Shown piece after piece: positions 34,500 through 41,602 of a DNA stretch of 64,000 bases. The notes below the pieces were generated by a model. That model saw nothing but the letters and a program-made list of their open reading frames with translations, did no database searches and was not told the DNA's origin. A program made the position numbers and the translations under genes. Position 1 is the stretch's first letter, and every line of letters starts with the position of its first letter. Origin of the DNA: Microvirga mediterraneensis (GTDB lineage Bacteria; Pseudomonadota; Alphaproteobacteria; Rhizobiales; Beijerinckiaceae); assembly GCF_013520865.1 (NCBI RefSeq), contig NZ_JACDXJ010000001.1:868001-932000 (forward strand), in the 5' to 3' direction.

Positions 34500-34886
34500 A
34501 TGAAGACATACTGCGAATTTACGTTCGAGGCCGCGCACTCGGTGGCTCCTTACTCCGGGCTGCATGGACATACATTCATCGTCAAGCTCACTTTCGGCGG
34601 CGCCGTCGACGAGATCTATGGCTGGCCGGTCAACCTCTATGAGGTCGAGAATTACATTAAGGAAATCAAGGGCGAGCACGGATCGGGCCTGGATCACGGC
34701 AATCTCGATCTCAACCCCGAGATCGGCATCGCCTCGCTCGAGAACGTGACGACCTATATCTGGCGCCTGGTGAAGAACCGGTTCCCGAACCTCGAGGAGG
34801 TCGAGCTCAGGCGCGGCATGCCCGGATCCACGGAAGGCTGCATCTATCGCGGCGAAGCGGCGGACCGCAGCAGTCTCGCGGCCTGA
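34500..34886 (+). CDS. QueD/PTPS-family protein lacking the catalytic cysteine
   Basis: A 128-residue member of the 6-pyruvoyl-/6-carboxy-tetrahydropterin synthase fold (COG0720). The zinc ligands are kept: His13 in FTFEAAHS and His22/His24 in GLHGHTF. GWPVNLYEVE, GLDHGNLD and the terminal EGCIYRGE match QueD. However the residue before the HGH loop that should be the catalytic Cys (E. coli KCGRLHGH) is Tyr/Ser here (PYSGLHGH), and the Glu of the KETCTAGC motif is lost (RRGMPGSTEGC). The assigned reaction of QueD (queuosine pathway) is therefore doubtful. ATG 34500 follows GGGAGCAGGATTG. No queC, queE or queF nearby. Confidence 0.85.
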   Translation: MKTYCEFTFEAAHSVAPYSGLHGHTFIVKLTFGGAVDEIYGWPVNLYEVENYIKEIKGEHGSGLDHGNLDLNPEIGIASLENVTTYIWRLVKNRFPNLEEVELRRGMPGSTEGCIYRGEAADRSSLAA

Positions 34887-34906
34887 GAATACGAGGCTTC
34901 AAAGTA

Positions 34907-34935
34907 AAAGAGCCGCCTCGTGAGGGCGGCTCTTT
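34907..34935 (+). terminator. Intrinsic terminator
   Basis: AAAGAGCCGCC (34907-34917) and GGCGGCTCTTT (34925-34935) form an exact 11-bp stem with A-run and T-run on the two sides. It lies between convergent genes and can serve both. Confidence 0.85.
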
Positions 34936-34960
34936 CGTTGTGGATGCCTGCTGCCGGTCG

Positions 34961-35779
34961 TCAGGGCGTGTAGCCGAACGAATAGGACACCGTCAGCCCG
35001 GCGCCGAACTGGTTCTCCGAGCCGAACTGCTTGACGATCGGGCTGTCGGCCGCGTCGCCGACCAAGCGCTTATAGGTCACGAAGGCGGTGGTCGACCATT
35101 GCGGAGACCAGTCGTAGCTGATGGCCCCCGTGACGCCCACGGACGTGATGCCGCCGGACGGCCGATAGGGCGTGACCTGGCCGTTCAGCGCCGCCTCGAC
35201 GGGCGTCACGCCGAAATAGGTCTCCATGAACTCGCTGTCGCCGAGGGCGAGGCGGGGGCCGACCGAGACCGTGAAGGCCCCGAAGCGCTGGACCGCATCG
35301 AGGCCGAAATCGGCCACGAAGCCCTCATGCCCGCCGAAGCCGCGCCGGATCTCGGCACGGGCCCGCAGGAACTCGAGCGGCCAGTATTCCACGAAGACGC
35401 CGGGCTCTACCGCCCAGTCGATCTTCTCCAGGCCGAAGAGCTCGCGGTTGTCCTGATAGTAGCGCCCGCCCACGAAACGCCCCACGACGCCGACGCGGAC
35501 GGCGGAATCCTCCAGGAACGAGAAGCTCAGGCCATCGTCGGGAGCGCTGAAGCGCTCGACCGTTCCGGCCCGGCGGAAGCTCAAGGACGGATAGCCGATG
35601 AAGCTGGATTCGTCCGAACCCGGATAGGACGGCCCGACCCGCAGGTTGCCCTTCACGGTGACGATCCAGCCCGCGGATTCCTGCATGGGCTGGGGCGAAA
35701 AGAACAGATCGGCCGCCTGAGCCGTGGTCGTGCCCGCCACGAGGGCGGCGAGAACGGCGAGGGATGGGGCTGCGCGCAT
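34961..35779 (-). CDS. MipA/OmpV-family outer membrane protein
   Basis: A 272-residue outer-membrane beta-barrel protein. Residues 1-23 (MRAAPSLAVLAALVAG to AQA) are a signal peptide. The mature part has alternating beta strands typical of MipA/OmpV: GNLRVGPSYPGSD, YPSLSFRRAG, VGRFVGGRYY, PGVFVEYWP and the barrel-closing end SYSFGYTP. In relatives MipA links murein hydrolases with synthases, while others are plain porin-like proteins; role here unknown. The ATG at 35779 has GGAAGAG at good spacing; a second in-frame start is at 35806. Confidence 0.87.
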   Translation of the reverse strand: MRAAPSLAVLAALVAGTTTAQAADLFFSPQPMQESAGWIVTVKGNLRVGPSYPGSDESSFIGYPSLSFRRAGTVERFSAPDDGLSFSFLEDSAVRVGVVGRFVGGRYYQDNRELFGLEKIDWAVEPGVFVEYWPLEFLRARAEIRRGFGGHEGFVADFGLDAVQRFGAFTVSVGPRLALGDSEFMETYFGVTPVEAALNGQVTPYRPSGGITSVGVTGAISYDWSPQWSTTAFVTYKRLVGDAADSPIVKQFGSENQFGAGLTVSYSFGYTP

Positions 35780-35941
35780 GGCTCTTCCGATTGCAATTTC
35801 CATCATGCCGTCGTGGCCGCAAACGGCCGTAAGGTCAAGCCTTCGATTGGCCTATGGTTTCGTGTTCGTGACCCGTCGGGCAAGAACTTTCGCGGGCTTG
35901 GGCGGTTGAACGAAAGACAGAATGTTGCAAGGGAGAAATTC

Positions 35942-36145
35942 TTGTCCGTGTTCAGCGCCAGCAGCCGTCCGCGACCGGACGAGTTCTATCCCAAGCCGCC
36001 GCCGACGGAACCGGTACCGGATGTTCCGGCACCTCCCGAGACGCCCCAGCCGGTTCTTCCCGGCGCTCCGTCCTCCCTGCCTGAACAGCCGCCGGAACCC
36101 GAGCAGCCCGTCATCCACCCGATGCCGCCGCCCGAGGTACCGTGA
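35942..36145 (+). CDS. Small proline-rich protein, hypothetical
   Basis: A possible 67-residue protein beginning at a TTG seven bases after AGGGAG (LSVFSASSRPRPDEF), continuing with an almost pure Pro/Glu/Val repeat such as EPVPDVPAPPETPQPVLPG. About a third of residues are proline, so it is extended and unstructured. Not a recognised family. The coding case rests on the SD and the low-complexity but consistent composition; the convergent BON gene ends 32 bp downstream. It could be a chance frame in GC-rich DNA. Confidence 0.45.
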   Translation: MSVFSASSRPRPDEFYPKPPPTEPVPDVPAPPETPQPVLPGAPSSLPEQPPEPEQPVIHPMPPPEVP

Positions 36146-36176
36146 GGGGCTGATTCGGAAACGATCCCCGGCCTGT

Positions 36177-36725
36177 TCAGGCGCCCTCGACGCGAAGGTT
36201 GTTCTGCACATGCGTGATGCCGGAGGCCAGCTCCGCCAGGTCTTCCGCCCGGCGCTTGAGGCCGCGGCTCGACACGGTTCCGGTGAGCGTGACCTCGCCG
36301 TCCTTCACCACGACCTCGACGTTCGACGCATCGATGAAGGGATCCTCGGTCAGGCGTTCGCACACGTCCTCGTGAATCCGCTCGTCCGAACGCCTGTAGC
36401 CCTTGGGCCCGCGCCCGCGATGGGCGCCGCTGGAGCTTCCGGCTTCTCGGCCGGAGCGCACTTCAGGATCGTTCGGATCGCGCGAACCGAAGGCACCCAG
36501 GCCGGACCGAACATGGCTGTAGCCCGGATCGAAGCCTTCGTCGTCCGGCGGTCCGCCTCGGCCGTCGTCGATCACGCCGCCGGCAAAGTCGCCGGCATCG
36601 CCACCGTAGCCGCCCGGATATTGCCGTCCCTCGCCGCGAAAGCCGACGGCGCCGCGGGGCGGCATGTCGCCATAGCCGTTATCGTCGTTGAGAGGGTTCC
36701 GATTCCTGCGGCGGACATCTACCAT
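36177..36725 (-). CDS. BON-domain protein with Gly/Asp-rich N-terminus
   Basis: A 182-residue protein. Residues 1-110 are low-complexity (GGYGGDAGDFAGGVIDDGRGG) and likely disordered. Residues about 115-182 are a single BON domain: DERIHEDVCERLTEDP, VEVVVKDGEVTLTGTV and ELASGITHVQNNLRV. BON domains bind phospholipid or partner proteins, and cytosolic versions appear in stress responses of rhizobia. No signal peptide. ATG 36725 has GGAG seven bases upstream. Divergent from the HNH gene (79 bp between starts). Confidence 0.88.
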   Translation of the reverse strand: MVDVRRRNRNPLNDDNGYGDMPPRGAVGFRGEGRQYPGGYGGDAGDFAGGVIDDGRGGPPDDEGFDPGYSHVRSGLGAFGSRDPNDPEVRSGREAGSSSGAHRGRGPKGYRRSDERIHEDVCERLTEDPFIDASNVEVVVKDGEVTLTGTVSSRGLKRRAEDLAELASGITHVQNNLRVEGA

Positions 36726-36804
36726 CGTTCTGCTCCAGATCTTTCGCAGGAGCAACCATCCGGCTTCCCTCCGGTTCCGCATAAAAGGGGGCAGGTTTTC
36801 CGGC

Positions 36805-37086
36805 ATGAAAGCAGATCGGCGCATCGCGCTTTTCAATGACATCTTCGACCGCGACCAGGGACGATGCGTCTATTGCGGCATTCACGCGAGGCGGCCGGGG
36901 CGCGGCGTCAAGCGCGCTCCCGATCTCGCGACACTCGATCACGTGACGCCCAAATCGGCCGGAGGTCCCCTCAACCGCGACAACATCGTGCTGGCCTGCG
37001 CCGCCTGTAACAACGAGCGCGGCACCATGGATGCGCAGGCGTTCAGGGATTTGAAAGCGCGACAGGCGAAACGACCGGGGCTTTGA
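36805..37086 (+). CDS. HNH endonuclease family protein
   Basis: A 93-residue protein consisting almost wholly of an HNH nuclease module with zinc finger: C21-VY-C24, LDHVTPKSAGGPLNRDN with His46 and Asn60, and C65-AA-C68 then NNERG. The catalytic His and the supporting Asn are intact. Such stand-alone HNH proteins are common in bacteria with largely unknown cellular roles (DNA repair, mobile-element relics). The longer frame back to 36688 overlaps the start of the divergent BON gene and is not used. Confidence 0.82.
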   Translation: MKADRRIALFNDIFDRDQGRCVYCGIHARRPGRGVKRAPDLATLDHVTPKSAGGPLNRDNIVLACAACNNERGTMDAQAFRDLKARQAKRPGL

Positions 37087-37163
37087 AGCCGCATGGGCGT
37101 GGAACAGGTCCGTCCGTCCCGACGTTCGACAGCCAGAAGCGTCACGGCGAAAGGACATGATCG

Positions 37164-37343
37164 ATGAACATCGAGGATCAGGTGCGCGAGGCCATCGTCG
37201 CCGAACTGAAGCGCCAGTCGGAGGCGGGCGAGCAGGGCCTTCGGGTCAAGTCGGGCGAGGCCGAGATGATCACCGTCGAAGGGCGCGTCAACCTCGATGA
37301 GCTGACGATGGCGGTCGTCGGATCCCTGGCCGGCGGGCCGTGA
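37164..37343 (+). CDS. Small acidic helical protein, hypothetical
   Basis: A 59-residue protein starting MNIEDQVREAIVAELKRQ, preceded by AAGGAC at suitable distance. It is predicted to be a helix followed by short strands (EMITVEGRVNLDELTMAVVGSL). The regular amphipathic pattern and good SD support a real gene. Not a family I can name. It ends five bases from the stop of the convergent patatin gene. Confidence 0.65.
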   Translation: MNIEDQVREAIVAELKRQSEAGEQGLRVKSGEAEMITVEGRVNLDELTMAVVGSLAGGP

Positions 37344-37347
37344 AGCT

Positions 37348-38412
37348 TCAGGCCCCTGCCGCTGCAGCCCCGAGCTGCGCCGATGCCTCCTCCTGCCGCG
37401 GATCAAGGGCGAGATAGAGCAGACGCCGCCGCACCCTTGGAGCATCGTCGAGGAGCGACAGGCTTTTCTCCATGTCGCGCGCTCCGGCAGCCCAGCGGTC
37501 GCGGATCGAGGAGGGCGAGTAGTCGAAAGCCTTGCCGGCGCGCTCGTCGCTTCCCGCGTAATAGGCCAGATGCAGCAGCGTGGCCTTTGAGCCGTCCGGC
37601 TCCCATCGGTCGCGCAGGGCATATTCCCGTTCGAGCGCTCTGAGAGTCCGTCGCGTGGAGCTGGCGAAGATGAGATCGTTTGCCCGTTCCGCCGTCGAAT
37701 CGAGCGAAGCCGGCCGGGAGGCGTGCAGGTTGAAAAGCTCGACAGCGATGCAGGTGAAATCCTGATCCATCGGTTCGGCGAACGGTACATCGAGGGGCAG
37801 ATTGTTGGTGTAGCCCGGATCGCAAAGCAACCGGCCGCCGATCTCGACCGGCGGGAAGACAGGCGTGATCGCGGCGCTGGCCAGGAAGTGCTCGGGCGTA
37901 AGCATGTCGCGGGTGGTGTCGAACAGGACCTCGTCACCGGATTCCAGATCGACGCAGACGACGGTGAGCCTGATATCGCCCCGGTTCAGCCGGTCGAAAT
38001 CGACGAGCCGCTCCAAGGTCCGCCGCAGAGGGGCGTGGTCATAGAGCGCCACATCGTCCGGCATCCAGGGCAGCATGGACAGCATCCCGGGAAAACGATG
38101 GCCGAACAATCCCGGCCGTCCGAACAGGAGCGCCGTGATCGTGTGAAGCTCGTTGTAGCTGTGCCGAATCCTCGTGCCGCGTCCCAGCCGGCCCGGCGAG
38201 CGGATCATCGCCTCGTCCCAGAACGCTCTGAGCCGGTCCAGGCGATCCTCGGGCGCGTTCCCGGCGATGATCGCGCCCGTGACCGCCCCGATGGATCCGC
38301 CGACGATCCATTGCGGTTCGAAAGCCTGCCGCAGAAGGATTTCGGATGCTCCGGCCAGATAGGAGCCGAGCGCATTGCCGCCGCCGAGCACCAGGACGAG
38401 CGGCTGCTCCAT
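37348..38412 (-). CDS. Patatin-like phospholipase
   Basis: A roughly 354-residue lipid acyl hydrolase. The oxyanion loop is LGGGNALGSY, the nucleophile elbow G-G-S40-I-G, and the Asp of the Ser-Asp dyad lies in LCDPGYTNNLP, where the usual D-G-(G/A) is D-P-G, a mild deviation. N-terminus is short before the glycine loop, as in bacterial patatins. ATG 38412 with a GGGAG SD is used; in-frame ATGs at 38451 and 38478 are alternatives. Soluble, no signal peptide. Close divergence (174 bp between starts) from the dienelactone hydrolase gene. Confidence 0.87.
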   Translation of the reverse strand: MEQPLVLVLGGGNALGSYLAGASEILLRQAFEPQWIVGGSIGAVTGAIIAGNAPEDRLDRLRAFWDEAMIRSPGRLGRGTRIRHSYNELHTITALLFGRPGLFGHRFPGMLSMLPWMPDDVALYDHAPLRRTLERLVDFDRLNRGDIRLTVVCVDLESGDEVLFDTTRDMLTPEHFLASAAITPVFPPVEIGGRLLCDPGYTNNLPLDVPFAEPMDQDFTCIAVELFNLHASRPASLDSTAERANDLIFASSTRRTLRALEREYALRDRWEPDGSKATLLHLAYYAGSDERAGKAFDYSPSSIRDRWAAGARDMEKSLSLLDDAPRVRRRLLYLALDPRQEEASAQLGAAAAGA

Positions 38413-38586
38413 GCCCAACTTCTCCCGACCGGCTTTCGACGAAGGGTTCATTGGAAAAGCCTTGGCAAGCCGGCGCACGCCGCCAGGTTTGATATACCCC
38501 TCCTATGCGCCCATAGGAGACGGCAGGAAACGCTCGCCTCCGGTGAGGGTTCCGGGCATGGACAGCGCCAATGCGAGGAGACGACC

Positions 38587-39318
38587 GTGGCAAAGCAGGA
38601 CATTTCCATCCGGACTGAAGACGGGACTGCCCAGGCGGGATTGTTCCGCTCGAGCGATCGGCCTGCGGCGGGCGTGATCCTCTACATGGATGCGTTCGGG
38701 CCGCGACCCGCGCTCGATGCGATGGCCGAGCGTCTCGAGGGCGAGGGCTATCTGGTTCTCGTTCCCGATCTCTTCTATCGCTTCGGCGATTATGGCCCTC
38801 TCGATGCCAAGACGGCCTTCTCGGTGGAGCCGACCCGCACCGCGTTGAGGGGCATGGTCGAAGGGACGAGCCAGGACATGACCCGGCGGGACTCGGCCGC
38901 GTTCATCGCCGCCTTGACGGAGGCCGGCGCCACGGGCCGGATCGGCACGGTCGGCTATTGCATGGGCGGGAGCCGCGCCATCCATGCAGCGGCGGCCTAT
39001 CCCGACCGCGTCGCGGCCGCGGCGAGCTTCCATGGCGGCCGCCACGCCAGCGACGCCCCCGACAGCCCGCATCGTCATGTGTCGACGATCAAGGGCCGCG
39101 TCTATGTGGGCAGCGCCGGTGTGGACGGCAGCTTCCCGCCCGAACAATCGGCCCTTCTGGCGGAGGCGCTGCGGCGGGCGGAGGTCGATCACATCATCGA
39201 AAACTATGTCGGCATGGCCCATGGCTGGGCCGTGTCCGATCACGGTGTCTATGACGAGCAAGGCGCCGAGCGGCACTGGAAGCGGCTGCTTACCATCTTC
39301 GACGAGACGCTGCGGTGA
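38587..39318 (+). CDS. Dienelactone hydrolase family protein
   Basis: A 243-residue alpha/beta hydrolase. The nucleophile is Cys125 in GTVGYCMGGSRA, with catalytic His212 in GMAHGWAVSD and an Asp in VGSAGVDGSFPPEQ, the Cys-Asp-His triad of dienelactone hydrolase. DLFYRFGDYGP is typical of the larger DLH group. The start is GTG 38587, seven bases after GAGGAG; the frame further upstream is antisense to the patatin gene. Natural substrates could be dienelactones from aromatic degradation or other esters. It is four bases from the end of the convergent HxlR gene. Confidence 0.88.
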   Translation: MAKQDISIRTEDGTAQAGLFRSSDRPAAGVILYMDAFGPRPALDAMAERLEGEGYLVLVPDLFYRFGDYGPLDAKTAFSVEPTRTALRGMVEGTSQDMTRRDSAAFIAALTEAGATGRIGTVGYCMGGSRAIHAAAAYPDRVAAAASFHGGRHASDAPDSPHRHVSTIKGRVYVGSAGVDGSFPPEQSALLAEALRRAEVDHIIENYVGMAHGWAVSDHGVYDEQGAERHWKRLLTIFDETLR

Positions 39319-39322
39319 ACAT

Positions 39323-40024
39323 TCACGCCGGCTTCGACGCCTTCGACGGCAACGGGAACAAACCCATGAAGAGATGGGCGACGGCCCGATCGCCCTCGAC
39401 CTGCAGCACGCCCGCCTGTTCCAGCCCCTCCAGCGACTGGCCGCCATAGATCGCGCCGGCGAGCACCGGTGGTGCTCCCGTCAGGGTCACGTCGGTCCGA
39501 TCGAGCGGCGCGCGGGCGATCTCGATCCGGCCATCGGCCACATGCGCGACAAAGGTGTCCTCGCCGATGCGGAAGCCGATCCGCGCATCCATGCCCGCCG
39601 CGCGCTTCGCATCGAACATCGTCCTCATGGACAGGATCAGGGACGCGGTGCTGAACGGCAGGGTCAGGTCGTGCGACGGCGAGCGGGCGGCCCAGCGGCC
39701 CATGGCCTGGAAGATCGGCTCGCTTTCATAGCCCCATTCCGTCAGTTCGTAGACCTGCGCTGCGGCGGGCGGCGGCAGCTTGCGCCGCACGACGATACCC
39801 GCTGTCTCCAGCCCTTCGAGGCGCTGCGTCAGGACGTTGGCGCTGATTCCGGGCAGGCTCTCGCGCAGGTCGCTGAAGCGCTTCGGCCCCAGCATGAGCT
39901 CGCGCATCACCAGAAGGGCCCAGCGCTCACCGACGAGATCGAGCGCGTGGGCGGTCGCGCACGCGTCCTCGTAATGACGCCTGGAGCGACCTTCCGCGTT
40001 ATTTGTTATTTTTTCTAACTTCAT
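39323..40024 (-). CDS. HxlR-family transcriptional regulator with SCP2-like C-terminal domain
   Basis: A 233-residue regulator. Residues about 15-110 form the HxlR winged helix: LVGERWALLVMRELMLGPKRF, SLPGISANVLTQRLEGLE and YELTEWGYE. The second half (about 125-225), with DARIGFRIGEDTFVAHVADG and GVLQVEGDRAVAHLFMGLF, resembles an SCP2 sterol-binding-like domain, a common fusion in this subgroup that may bind a hydrophobic effector. It is divergent from the VOC/SRPBCC gene pair across 63 bp containing dyads, so it probably controls that pair. Confidence 0.88.
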   Translation of the reverse strand: MKLEKITNNAEGRSRRHYEDACATAHALDLVGERWALLVMRELMLGPKRFSDLRESLPGISANVLTQRLEGLETAGIVVRRKLPPPAAAQVYELTEWGYESEPIFQAMGRWAARSPSHDLTLPFSTASLILSMRTMFDAKRAAGMDARIGFRIGEDTFVAHVADGRIEIARAPLDRTDVTLTGAPPVLAGAIYGGQSLEGLEQAGVLQVEGDRAVAHLFMGLFPLPSKASKPA

Positions 40025-40042
40025 AGTTGCTATTTATAACTA
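40017..40042. promoter_or_regulatory. Candidate HxlR operator
   Basis: Two overlapping dyads in an AT-rich gap: AACT-TCAT-AGTT (40017-40028) and TAGTT-N9-AACTA (40024-40042). They cover the start codon of the HxlR gene and the promoter side of the VOC gene, the position expected for an autoregulated divergent operator. Confidence 0.45.
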
Positions 40043-40087
40043 GACGTGGAATCCATGTCAAACCACAAGCCAAGAGGGAGCGACTCA

Positions 40088-40519
40088 ATGCCCAAGCTGA
40101 TCTTCGTCAACCTGCCCGTCAGCGACCTGTCCCGGTCCATCGCCTTCTACGAAGCCCTGGGAGCGGTGAAGAACGAGCAGTTCTCCGACCATACCGCCGC
40201 CTGCATGGTCGTCTCCGAGACCATCCACGTGATGCTCCTGACGCACGACAAGTTCCGCCAGTTCACGCCGAAGAAGATCGCCGATGCCAAGGACAGCACC
40301 GAGGTGCTGATCTGCCTATCTGCCGACAGCCGCGACGAGGTTGACACGACCCTCGCCAAGGCCGCGGCCGCAGGCGGCACGATCGATCCGGGCCCGAAGC
40401 AGGATTACGGCTTCATGTATGGCCGCAGCTTCGAGGATCCGGACGGGCACATCTGGGAGGTGATGTGGATGGATCTCGCAGCCGCCAAGGACGCCATGAG
40501 CGCACCGGCCATGGCCTGA
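40088..40519 (+). CDS. VOC-family (glyoxalase-like) protein
   Basis: A 143-residue single vicinal-oxygen-chelate protein: KLIFVNLPVSDLSRSIAFYE at the start and DYGFMYGRSFEDPDGHIWEV with the typical metal-site Glu near the end. It belongs to the subgroup often called lactoylglutathione-lyase-like; the reaction is unknown. ATG 40088 is preceded by AGAGGGAG. The SRPBCC gene follows 30 bp later in the same direction, and the divergent HxlR gene probably controls both. Confidence 0.9.
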   Translation: MPKLIFVNLPVSDLSRSIAFYEALGAVKNEQFSDHTAACMVVSETIHVMLLTHDKFRQFTPKKIADAKDSTEVLICLSADSRDEVDTTLAKAAAAGGTIDPGPKQDYGFMYGRSFEDPDGHIWEVMWMDLAAAKDAMSAPAMA

Positions 40520-40549
40520 ACGCAAGATGGTCAAAAGGGAGTGAGGACG

Positions 40550-41026
40550 ATGACCGACCAGAATGCCGCTCATGAACTCTCGATCACGCGGCTGATCGAG
40601 GCCTCGCCGGAGATCGTCTACGAGGTCTGGACCCAACGCGCCGGCGAATGGTGGGCGCCGCGCCCCTACACGACGCCGGTCATCGACTGGGACCTTCGCC
40701 CCGGCGGGCGGGCCCGCACGGTGATGCGTTCGCCCGACGGCACCGACATGCCGCATGAGGGCGTGTTCCTGGAGGTCGTGCCCCACCGCAAAATCGTCGT
40801 GACGGATGCCTTCAAGCCGGGCTGGATTCCCCAGCAGGCCTTCATGGTCGCCATCTTCACGTTCGAGCCGGAAGGCTCGGGCACCCGCTACACCGCCCGC
40901 GTGCGGCATTGGAGCGAAGAGGCCGTGCAGCAGCACGAGCAGATGGGCTTCCACGAGGGCTGGAGCATCGTGGCGGGTCAGCTGGCCGAGTTGGCCGAAG
41001 GCGGGCCCGTGGCTTCGGCCGCCTGA
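40550..41026 (+). CDS. SRPBCC-family protein (AHSA1-like)
   Basis: A 158-residue START/Bet v1-like (SRPBCC) domain protein: ELSITRLIEASPEIVYEVWTQ, WWAPRPYTTPV, WDLRPGGRARTVM and the end HEGWSIVAGQLAEL are typical of the AHSA1/CalC subgroup. It has a deep hydrophobic ligand pocket by family; ligand unknown. ATG 40550 is preceded by GTGAGGACG; an in-frame GTG three codons earlier is the alternative. Second gene of the HxlR-linked pair. Confidence 0.9.
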   Translation: MTDQNAAHELSITRLIEASPEIVYEVWTQRAGEWWAPRPYTTPVIDWDLRPGGRARTVMRSPDGTDMPHEGVFLEVVPHRKIVVTDAFKPGWIPQQAFMVAIFTFEPEGSGTRYTARVRHWSEEAVQQHEQMGFHEGWSIVAGQLAELAEGGPVASAA

Positions 41027-41034
41027 TCCATCGA

Positions 41035-41064
41035 GGGGAGGGCGCGAATCGTCAGGCCCTCCCC
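41035..41064 (+). terminator. Hairpin after the SRPBCC gene
   Basis: GGGGAGGGC (41035-41043) pairs exactly with GCCCTCCCC (41056-41064) nine bases after the SRPBCC stop. There is no T-tract, so factor-independent termination is uncertain. Confidence 0.45.
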
Positions 41065-41137
41065 GTCGCGTTCTTCCGCATAGGATTGTAAAAGTCACCC
41101 CGGCCATGCAAGCTCAGGCAGGCAGCAGGAGAATGCG

Positions 41138-41602
41138 ATGGTCGTTTATGTCTTGGCGCTCCTGATCGGCGTGATTGCAGGCTTGCGCGCCATGACGGCT
41201 CCGGCCGCCATCAGCTGGGCGGCCTCTCTCGGCTTCATCAATCTCGAGGGAACTTGGCTCGCCTTCCTGGGCTACCGCTTCGCGCCCTGGATCATGACAA
41301 TCCTCGCCGTCGGTGAGCTGATCGGCGATCAGCTTCCCACCACGCCCAGCCGCAAGACGCCGCTTCCCTTCGCGGCCCGGATCGTCATCGGCGGGCTGTG
41401 CGGCGGCGCGATTGCCGCGCAGGGCGGCTCCTTCCTCGGCGGGCTCGTCGCCGGTGCGGTGGGCGGGATCATCGGAACCCTCGGCGGAGCGGAAGGCCGG
41501 GCGCGTCTCGCCGCCGCCTTCGGCAAGGATCGTCCTGCCGCCTTGATCGAAGACGCCATTGCGATCCTGGGAGCGGTCTTGATCGTGGGAGCGGTGCCAT
41601 GA
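41138..41602 (+). CDS. DUF4126-family membrane protein
   Basis: A 154-residue hydrophobic protein with about four helices: VLALLIGVIAGLRAMTAPAA, WIMTILAVGELIGDQLP, IVIGGLCGGAIAAQGGSFLG and the C-terminal DAIAILGAVLIVGAVP. The LRAMTAPAAISW and GELIGDQLPTTPSRKTP motifs are what I recall of DUF4126. Function unknown. Its stop overlaps the next start by four bases (ATGA), so it is translated together with the flavoprotein. Confidence 0.82.
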   Translation: MVVYVLALLIGVIAGLRAMTAPAAISWAASLGFINLEGTWLAFLGYRFAPWIMTILAVGELIGDQLPTTPSRKTPLPFAARIVIGGLCGGAIAAQGGSFLGGLVAGAVGGIIGTLGGAEGRARLAAAFGKDRPAALIEDAIAILGAVLIVGAVP

